Assembly (NCBI GenBank): GCA_036417435.1
Contig: CM070908.1
Coordinates: 47,153,090 to 47,217,089, forward strand
DNA from: Inia geoffrensis
Taxonomy: Eukaryota > Chordata > Mammalia > Artiodactyla > Iniidae
DNA: 64,000 nucleotides
Reading direction: 5' to 3'
A program made the position numbers and the translations under genes. This document shows positions 56,279 to 64,000 of the stretch, piece by piece. The notes beneath the pieces are model-generated. The model searched no databases. It was given only the letters and a program-made list of their open reading frames with translations, and was not told where the DNA came from. Every line of letters begins with the position of its first letter. Within the stretch, counting starts at the first letter, position 1.

Positions 56279-56282
56279 GTTG

Positions 56283-56605
56283 GGGTGTGGTGAACAAGGA
56301 GGAGGGTGGCAGGAAGCAGCAGAGGTTGCAAGCAGTCTGTTAATGGAGGTTAATGGACCACTCTAAGGAATCCAAATTTATTCTGAAGCCATTGAAGGGT
56401 TGAGAACAGTAGTGATTTAACTTTTAGCAGGGTCCCTATGGTTGATGTTTTAAGCATCAAGGGGGAAAAGTAGGGTGAGAATGATGGGTTGGAAAGCTAA
56501 CATAATAATGAAGGTAAGAGACAGTGGTGGATTAAACTATGGCAGCAGCAATGGGGGCGAGTGGTCTGTTGCTAGATGTATGTTGAAGGTAGAGCCAACC
56601 AGCCC
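56283..56605 (+). repeat. Ancient mammalian interspersed repeat, right half (second copy)
   Basis: 'tattctgaagccattgaagg', 'tgagaacagtagtgatttaa' and 'gatgtatgttgaaggtagag' continue the family order interrupted at 55671. Confidence 0.6.
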
Positions 56606-57865
56606 AACTGAAGGACCAAGACATCACCAATGCCTCTGTTTTTACTCCATGCTCTTCCCCTAACCTATCCCTTTCTTCCACTCAGGAGAGAAGATTTCCT
56701 CTTGAATGAAGAGAGGGGGAAGAAAGCAAAGTAAAGAGACAGAAAACATGATTGGACATGAGTAAGACAACAAAAACAAGATAAAAAGGCAACAGAAGAA
56801 TAAAAATAGGAGAGGCAAGAAATGAACACCAACAAGAGAAAAAAAGCAAGAAAGAGAAAAAAATGCTCTCCATTCTTCTAGTTTTCTCATCTCTTTCCTT
56901 CTCTGTTGATAACATAAAAGTAAGAGAGGTTGATTTCCTCTGTAGCAAAAGCCTTCTTGGGAAGCACTGGTAAGAATTCTGCTTGCAATGACCATGTGCA
57001 CAATGCCAGGCTGAAGCAAGAGAAATAAATCTGTCAAGCAATCATCGTTTCTGATAAAGCCCAAGTTCTCCCTGGACAGTAATAGGTGCTGGCCTAGAAT
57101 CTTATTTTCCCAGCCATCTTCCAGAAGAGAAATTCACCACCTCTCCTAGGTCCCCTTCAACAACTGCAGAGCTGGTTTTATGAAGTGGTGTTTCATGAAG
57201 TCACAATACCCTTGGGGTAACCAGAAACCATTGTTTTCACAAGAGGAAAAAAAAGCAACAGGAAGTCTCAACTTCCACTGGAGAATATAATCATATCCCT
57301 TTGCTGTGGGGCTGAGAACGCTCCCTGGCCACTGTAGCTTTTTGATACCGTCAGTGACGGAAACACTGGTCATAAATCTTGATGAAAGATCACAGGAGCC
57401 ATATCCATCTTGGAGAATTGCTGGTGTTCAAGTGTTTAACATAATCTTAAAATGCCATAAGAACCTTCCTCTAATTTAATCTTCAGTCTTTAGCTGTCAA
57501 TACAGATGCATTGAATTGGTAAATGGCAAAAGGAAGAAATAAAGTGCTTACACAGTGACCAAAGATATTTTCATTTCCCTTAAAGCTTGGTATAATCAAC
57601 AGTTTCCAAGAATCACACAGCAGTCTGTGTGTATGAAATTTTGCCAGAAGGAATTAAGCTGAAAAATATGATTTTTCTTTCAGAACTTGCAAAGTTCCAA
57701 CTGGGACATTTTGTATAATGGAACCAGTTCTCTGTTGTGAACATGCAACTATGTATGAAAATTGCTTCAATAAATGAAAAAAAAAAAAACAAACCCAGAG
57801 CAAATCCAACATTGCCAAGCTTTTATTGCTTTCAAAATATTTTCTTTCTTCAATTCATTTTCTAT
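56606..57865. other. No recognised gene; purine-rich stretch
   Basis: AG-rich low-complexity DNA at about 56700-56870 gives long minus-strand open frames (56660-57064) without motifs. Remaining sequence not recognised; an A-run is at 57777-57789. Confidence 0.45.
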
Positions 57866-57867
57866 TT

Positions 57868-58198
57868 TTTTTTTGGCTGTGTAGGGTCTTCGTAACTGCG
57901 CGCAGGCTTTCTCTAGTTGCAGTGAGTGGGGGTTACTCTTCTTGTGGTGCATGGGCTTCTCACTGTGGTGGCTTCTCTTGTTTCAGAGCATGGGCTCTAG
58001 GCACATGGGCTTCAGTAGTTGCAGAGCGTGGGCTCAGTAGTTGCAGCACGCAGGCTCTAGGATACATGGTCTTCAGTAGTTGTGGCTCATGGGCTTAGCT
58101 GCTCTGTGGCATGTGGGATCTTCCCAGACCAAGGATCAAACCTGCGTCCCCTGTGTTGGCAGGGGGATTCTTAACCACTGCATCACTGGGGAAGTCCC
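57868..58198 (-). mobile_element. Older, longer cetartiodactyl tRNA-derived SINE
   Basis: The minus strand begins 'gggacttccccagtgatgca' (head) and includes 'ggtttgatccttggtctggg'. The body has several diverged 'agttgcagcacgcaggctct' units before a tail at 57868. It is about 330 bp, longer and much more diverged than the four young SINEs. The possible duplication 'aaaatattttct' / 'aaaatgttttct' (57834 and 58199) is imperfect. Confidence 0.82.
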
Positions 58199-58618
58199 AA
58201 AATGTTTTCTGCACTCTCTCTTTGTTCCTTATTCTTTCCATACCTTTCCTCTTTCCTGTCCCACCAAACCCCAAACTAACAGAGAATGCTCTGATGAGGC
58301 TTTAAGTTTATATTATAGCTTAAGGTTGAGTCGTAAAAGATACACTGTGACATATATGTTTCCAGGCCTGTGCTCACCTTCCACCAAAACTCAGTCTTAA
58401 CAACAGTTCTTTACAGCCTGGAATTTTGCATTAAGCTGTCTTGTTTTCAGCTCTTCAGAAGGACAGAATGTTAATGATTCATGGTCTACTAGGAAAAGCT
58501 TTTACCTACGCAGAGGTGCGCTTTTGAAGGAAGAATAATAACCTCCATCGAGTCTTGAGAATAAACAGGCAATGGGGCTTCCTTCACCATTCCAATCAAG
58601 GTGTTCTCTCTCTTTCTC
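58199..58618. other. No recognised feature
   Basis: Nothing supported. Confidence 0.4.
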
Positions 58619-58637
58619 ATACACACACGCATGCCCA

Positions 58638-58681
<44 letters not shown>
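58619..58681 (+). repeat. (CA)n microsatellite
   Basis: An imperfect start ('acacacacgcatgcccacaa') is followed by about 20 pure CA units. Confidence 0.95.
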
Positions 58682-58684
<3 letters not shown>

Positions 58685-59644
58685 TGTACTGGGAGAAAGC
58701 CTTTGGGCTTATCAGTAACTTTGACTCTGGAAACTAAGCAGCTATCGTTTTAACAGGGATGCCCTTAGGAGGTGAAGAACAATGTGCAGCTGGATGCCTC
58801 TTGCAAAGTGTTCCAGCAACTTCTCAGTTTATCTCCTCCTGGAGTAAAATCTGGCCTAGTACCTTAGACATAAAGAAAATCCCAGTAGCCATGGACTTTG
58901 AATCATCACTCTCCAGACAGCCCACTCAGATTGTAGAAACTCATTGGTGACGCCAGGCAAAGTGAGGAAGCCCATAAATCATTAACGATGCCAGAAGAAA
59001 GAGCTTCTGGGTGGAATGTCAGAATTGGAAGAATAGAGCCATTTACACCCTTTTTAATTACACTACAAATTAAATTGCATTTAATTTTATTAATTCACAT
59101 GAGTGCTATTAGACTCCAGTAGGTTTTGCAATTTTTCTAAGCCATATCCTTCCTCATTCTTCTACCAACTGCCTGAGCTGTTTTTCTTCCCTGAGGCATC
59201 CCTCAGAGATAAGAACGTGTAAGGAACCCCCTGAGAAGTGGAAATCTCAAATGACAAAAAGAGAGCACTATTAAAAATGAATATCCCACTTGAAAGGATA
59301 ATTGTGTGAGATTATTTTGATAGGATTATCATTTAAATGTGGTTCCTTCACAATTTAAAAATAATAGTGAGGACAAATCTCTTCATTGGAAAGCTAGCTT
59401 ACTTTTGGGAACAGCTACTAAAGATTATGTGATTTTCTTGCTAATAAGTATAACAATGCTGAAAAAATGTGGTTTACATTTCTCTTCAGCAGAATTATTT
59501 GCTTTTCATTCAGATTTCAAATATATATTGATCATGTGCCTAGTGAAATGTTAGACAAAAGCTAATATGTCCAATTAATAACTTGAAGTTCTCCAGCAAA
59601 AACTGTAGATATATTTTCTTAATGTATAATACATAATATACTAT

Positions 59645-59650
<6 letters not shown>
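58682..59650. other. No recognised gene or repeat
   Basis: AT-rich in the right half. Nothing supported. Confidence 0.4.

Positions 59651-59736
<86 letters not shown>
59651..59736 (+). repeat. Compound (TA)16-(GA)27 microsatellite
   Basis: A pure TA run passes directly into a pure GA run of about 54 bases. Confidence 0.97.
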
Positions 59737-59739
<3 letters not shown>

Positions 59740-60149
59740 GCCTGACCAAGTGAAAAACCTACTCATTTTAAGCCACAAAAGCTATTGGAGGAAAATATAA
59801 GCATTTCTACCAATTCAAGTATTTCCACGGTACCTCTGGCCACTACAGCTCATTGGCTAACCCAACACTCTTTCTCACGCCTTCTCCTTGTCACCTTCTT
59901 GTCTGACATATTTGCTCCTCAGCTTCCCTTGCTGTTGGAGAGGCAACTTGGTCACATTCTAGCCAAAAAGGCATCATGAAACATCTGTTGGGGAGATCAT
60001 AGAAAAGCTTTTACTTTTCCAACAAAAGGGGCAGATGGTATTAGCGTGATCCCTCCATTTTCTTTCTTCTTTGAATGTGGATGTGATACCTTGAAATACA
60101 GCAGCCATCCTGTCCCTGTACAATGATTAACATGAGTGTGAAAGGCAAT
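59737..60149. other. No recognised feature
   Basis: Nothing supported. Confidence 0.4.
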
Positions 60150-60345
60150 GTGCTAAAGATGGCAGAGCATAAAGGAAGAAAGAAGATCTGGGTCCTAGAT
60201 GTTATCCAGCCATTCTACCAACTGCTTCCTTCCAAACTTCCCAGCAAGACAAATGAACCTTATTTGTTTAAGCCTCTGTGGTCTTCATTGTTGTTTTGTG
60301 GTTGTTGCTATTATATTTCTTGATGCAACCCTAACTGATATGAAG
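60150..60345 (+). repeat. Ancient LTR-like repeat end, family not named
   Basis: 'aagatggcagagcataaagg', 'gatctgggtcctagatgtta' and 'caaccctaactgatatg' have the terminal layout seen at 16690-17145. Confidence 0.5.
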
Positions 60346-60624
60346 TCTATATGCTAGATATACACTGAAACATACTATAAACTCAAGATCGCCAAAGTAG
60401 ATACAGTCATGGCAGGATAGAAAGGGAGAGATTAAGAGGAAGGAAACAGAGTCAACCATTGTCTGACTTGCCTGGTATGACAGGAACTCAAAAGAGCCTG
60501 AGGGAGCCTCACAGAACGTTGATTTGATGTTCTTTTAAGAGTAAAATAAAACTGGGAAAAAAATCTTCAAAGTACTGTACCCAGACAGTGGGAACAATCT
60601 GAGAAATTAGCCAAGGGGTTTAAA
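60346..60624. other. No recognised feature
   Basis: Nothing supported. Confidence 0.4.
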
Positions 60625-60702
60625 AGCAAAACCAAACTAACACAACATTGTAAAGCAATTATGCTGCAATAAAAACTAATTTTAAAAAAAAGAGAGAGAG
60701 AG
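60625..60702 (+). mobile_element. L1 3'-terminal fragment
   Basis: 'aactaacacaacattgtaaa', 'gcaattatgctgcaataaaa' and an A-tract with GA repeats are the last bases of a cetartiodactyl L1. Confidence 0.75.
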
Positions 60703-61094
60703 AGGGGGATCAAGAGTCAGTGCCAAAGTAGAAACTGGATGAATGAGGAAGTTGGCTAGCAGTGAATGAGGAGAAACTAAAAAAATTCAAATTTGTGTTT
60801 AATATTGATGTTTTTGGATGAAAACTGAGTGTGTTTATGTCTGTGTCTGTGTGTAACTCACACAAAGACATAAAGGTAAGACAAGCACTATATTCTCCCT
60901 TTGTTGCTGCTCATGGGTCTGTGCCACACTATCTCTTGCAGGTGACATCATGTTACATTGTTTCCTCTGGAGCCTCTTTCTTCCTTGGATAGACTTGCAG
61001 GTGGGCATGTATCAAACTAAATTATGGTCTAAGTATCTTCAATGAATATTCATTTTTTCAAATAAGAAAAGCAAAACCAAAACCCAGCCTCATC
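60703..61094. other. No recognised feature
   Basis: Nothing supported. Confidence 0.4.
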
Positions 61095-61640
61095 AGCCCA
61101 CTATTCATAAAGTTGCTTTTAGGAGAACAGGGGGAAAAGGGAAAAGAAAGCAGAAAGGAGGGAAGAATAGAATACAGAAGGAAGGGCTCGGCTTTGTCCC
61201 ACCACAGGCCCCAAAGGAGAAGCCTGCAGCTAGACAGACAGCTGGAACCTGGGTCTCTGCCAGAGGACTGTCCTGGGGACCAGAGTTCCCTTTGTTTCAT
61301 GTGCAGAAAGCCAGGAGGGCCTGGGCCTTTGTGCCCTCCTAGGACAGCCTTTACCTACTGTTGATGGACACGCAAGTATAAATACCCCAACTCTCTCACC
61401 TGTTTGAGATAGCGCCCTTCTGCAGCCACCCCCTGCCCCCCCGCAGGTTTGGAACCGGCCTTGGTGAGCTGTGCTTGGACCTGCGCTCCCTATCAGCTTC
61501 CTTCTGTTCCTCATCAAATCTCTCCCGCCCCGCGCCCCCCCACTCTCTTATTTTTTTTCTTCCTGGGAATTCTTCCCAATAAAGTATTTTAACATAAATC
61601 TTGGTCTCTGGTGATCCCCACCTAAAACTCGTTTTCTCTG
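61095..61640 (+). mobile_element. LTR-like block with TATA and polyadenylation signal
   Basis: 'caagtataaataccccaact' near 61374 and 'cccaataaagtattttaaca' near 61574 give TATA and AATAAA about 200 bases apart in plus orientation. 'aaatcttggtctctggtgat' follows, resembling an LTR 3' end. I could not fix the ends or a target duplication, so limits are approximate and the class is open. Confidence 0.5.
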
Positions 61641-62854
61641 GGTTATAAATAAAATTGCTCACCCAAGGCCAGCAGAACAGAAAGCCAAAAGAAGTTAAAC
61701 AGTGAATCAAAAGGAAAATGAGGTTTGCCAAAAGCCAAAAATATGAACAATAATTCCTTGGGCTGCCCATTCTCGCCTGAATGTTTCTATAGAGTAAAGC
61801 AGCAGTGTTTTCCACAAAATAAATTTGATGTCCTGCTAAACATCAAGCAGTTTGTCATTTCAGTACCAAACCTAATATTGCTTATAGTTAGTTAGGGGAA
61901 TCAACACAGAAGGGAGAGCAGAATTATCACTACAGCACAGCTGGAAAGTGTTCCCAAGCCTGGAATGGCCTCTTCCTTTTAGGGAGACAAAGAGAGAAAA
62001 CACAGAGCTCTCTTTATCTACTCATGAATTTTCCCATCCCAGGTGGCTAACTAGCTGCAAGGTTGAGTTAAAGAGCAGTTTCTTATCTTTCTTTTTAAAG
62101 ATCTAGTCTCTAGTGACCTTGGGCTCCATTCTCATAACAACAAGAAAACCAGACCAGGGCTCAGATGACCTGTGGTTCATGCGTCTTAATGACTGACCCT
62201 TGCTTGCTGCGTGCTGGGTAATTTCAGCAAATACCAGATCAGTCACCATGGAGCCAACTCGCTTACGTCAAACAACCAAAGGATCAGTCTCTGAGGCTCT
62301 GGGAAGATTGGGTTTGGGGTAAAGACTGAAACTGCTTTTTTGTTTTTTCATTTTTAATTAAATGAAGAATCTGAGAACCAACAGGGCAAGAAAAAAAGGA
62401 AGCCATTATGTACAACATGGATATCGATGTGCCTAATAGGGTCATTCTTAATTCACTACTCGAGAAGGAAAATATTCTGCTTTCTTGAAAAAAATGAACA
62501 ACTTCCAGAAAATTTTAACCCCAAAGTGAGCAATAACACTTCTGGTAACTCAAAGTGCTAACTGATCAAATAGGTATCACCTGAATTCAACAGACATCCC
62601 CCAAATTCAATGCTATTCCCATTACTAAAACAGGAAACACATTTACAATTAAAATTTAAAAAGATAAGTGGAATGTTTTAACAGAAGAGAAATGAACTAT
62701 GGACCTTTCTGCAGGGTTTTATCAAATGTACTTTTAGTCCAAAGGATGACAGTTTGTGATTAGTCCGCAAGATGAATTAATTTTAAAGTAGACCACATTA
62801 GGGAAATAAGACAAGTAGAACAAGGTCAAAAGTTGATTTTCATGGCTATAATAG
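61641..62854. other. No recognised gene or repeat
   Basis: Nothing supported. Confidence 0.4.
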
Positions 62855-63510
62855 ATCACTTTACTTTTAATTTTTTAATTGAAGTCTAAATTGCATCCAG
62901 TAAAATACATAGATATTAAGTTTGCAGTTGGATGGGTTTTGACAAAGGTATGCATCCACGTACCATCGCAAGCATCATGATAAGAACATTCTCTGTGCCC
63001 AGCAAGTTTCCTCATTCTCCTCCCAGAGTCAACCCCTCTCGATTTCCATCACATATTTCCAGTCTTCATATAAATGATCTCAACCAATATATACTCTTTT
63101 ATGTCTGTCTTCTTTTTCTCAGCATAATGTTGTTGAGATTCATCCACATGACTGGGTGTAATGTTAGTATGCTCATATTTATTGCTCAGTAGTAATAGTC
63201 AATTGTACAATTTATCTATTCACTTGTTAATGGACATTGGGTTGTTTGCAGTACTTAGTTATTATGAATAAGGCTGCTATGAGCATGCTTATACAGGTTT
63301 TTTGTGGAAACATTTTTATTTCTTTTGGGTAATATCTAGAAGAATTTTGCACCATAGAATAGGTGTTAGCCTTAACTTTATGAGAAACTTCCAACATATT
63401 TCTCAAGTGCTTGTACCATCTTTCCACTATCCCCAGCACCATGGGAAGATTCCAGTTGCTCAACATCCTTGCCAACATTTAGTAATGTCACTCTTTCTAG
63501 ATTTAGCTAT
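62855..63510 (-). mobile_element. Old L1 (L1M-type) 3' region
   Basis: 'ttttaattgaagtctaaatt', 'gagattcatccacatgactg', 'ggacattgggttgtttgcag' and 'aacatccttgccaacattta' are reverse-complement old L1 3' UTR in order. Confidence 0.8.
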
Positions 63511-64000
63511 AGAACATACAGATGAAGTCACAGTGCTTCCAAATGGAGAAAGCAGCACTTTATTATTTCCCATCCTTCACAATTCTAAAGCCACAAAAAA
63601 ACTCAGGCAATCAAAAGGGAACCTGGCTCAAGAGCAAGGAAACCAGCTTTGTCTTTGTCCCCTAAGCAGTCAGTTTCCTTTCTCCCCACATTTTACAACC
63701 TTGGGCAGGAGAAGAATAGTGTCTATTTAGTTCTCATTAACAGTGACCTTTACCTTTAGATGAGGCAAACATGGCCCCACATCACTACAATCTTCTGCTT
63801 TTCCTTAACTTTTAGTATTTCAAACAAGACGTTTTATATTTTTCCTGTGTCCTCAGAGTGTTTGCATAGTCGATGTACCAAGACAACCAAAGCAGCTTGC
63901 ATCTGCCCATCTCCCCACCCACCCTCCCTCCCAATACCCTGAGTGGGCATGTGGAAAGCTGTTTCTGCCTGGGGACAAATAAATGTGAGTATGGTATGAT
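63511..64000. other. No recognised feature to the window's right edge
   Basis: Nothing supported. Confidence 0.4.

Noticed and set aside
1..64000. CRISPR array, operon or bacterial defence system
   Set aside because: No regularly spaced short direct repeats with unique spacers. The tandem repeats found are microsatellites or L1 leader monomers, and the genome is clearly mammalian.

Overview
The window is vertebrate nuclear DNA from a placental mammal, most likely a cetacean. Four copies of a tRNA-derived SINE (heads at 3880, 16549, 28712 and 42304) have the form I know from whales and dolphins (CHR family). The 3' ends of several LINE-1 (L1) copies have the cetartiodactyl form. MIR, L2, MLT1, MER5A and HAL1-like relics are the general mammalian background. 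I found no convincing host exon, tRNA or rRNA gene. The sequence reads as intergenic or deep-intronic DNA, and the species call is an inference.

Layout. 1-19200: an old L1 ORF2 remnant (1-1330), an ancient repeat split by a MaLR-like LTR (1600-3015), MLT1 LTRs, two young SINEs, a HAL1/L1 ORF1-type relic (6605-8975), a MER5A, a 207-bp inverted-repeat transposon, and two solo ERV LTRs only 46 bp apart (11277-11769 and 11816-12280), each with its own 4-bp target duplication. 19205-34929: a 15.7-kb L1-in-L1 nest, all on the minus strand. 34930-64000: L2, MIR, MLT1 and L1 3' ends, a SINE, a solo ERV LTR cut into an ancient repeat (55676-56278), another LTR-like block (61095-61640), microsatellites and stretches with no recognisable content.

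The nest is the main content. The outer L1 (19205-19741 plus 28167-34929) is old and broken. It was split by a younger L1 (20081-28166, about 8.1 kb) with an open 301-codon ORF1 and an open 1272-codon ORF2. A 14-bp target duplication (19731-19744 and 28167-28180) brackets the young L1 together with an extra 321-bp non-L1 segment that has its own AATAAA and second poly-A tract. This is the structure of an L1 insertion carrying a 3' transduction. Compared with the outer copy, the young element's 5' UTR has gained six 38-bp CpG-rich units, extra copies of a 280-293-bp unit and an A28 tract. One residue of the endonuclease active-site region is changed (Glu in place of Asp at residue 228), so competence is uncertain despite both frames being open.

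The only genes with a definable joint function are the two L1 proteins: ORF1p (RNA-binding chaperone) and ORF2p (endonuclease plus reverse transcriptase). Together they retrotranspose their own RNA and, in trans, mobilise the SINEs scattered through the window.
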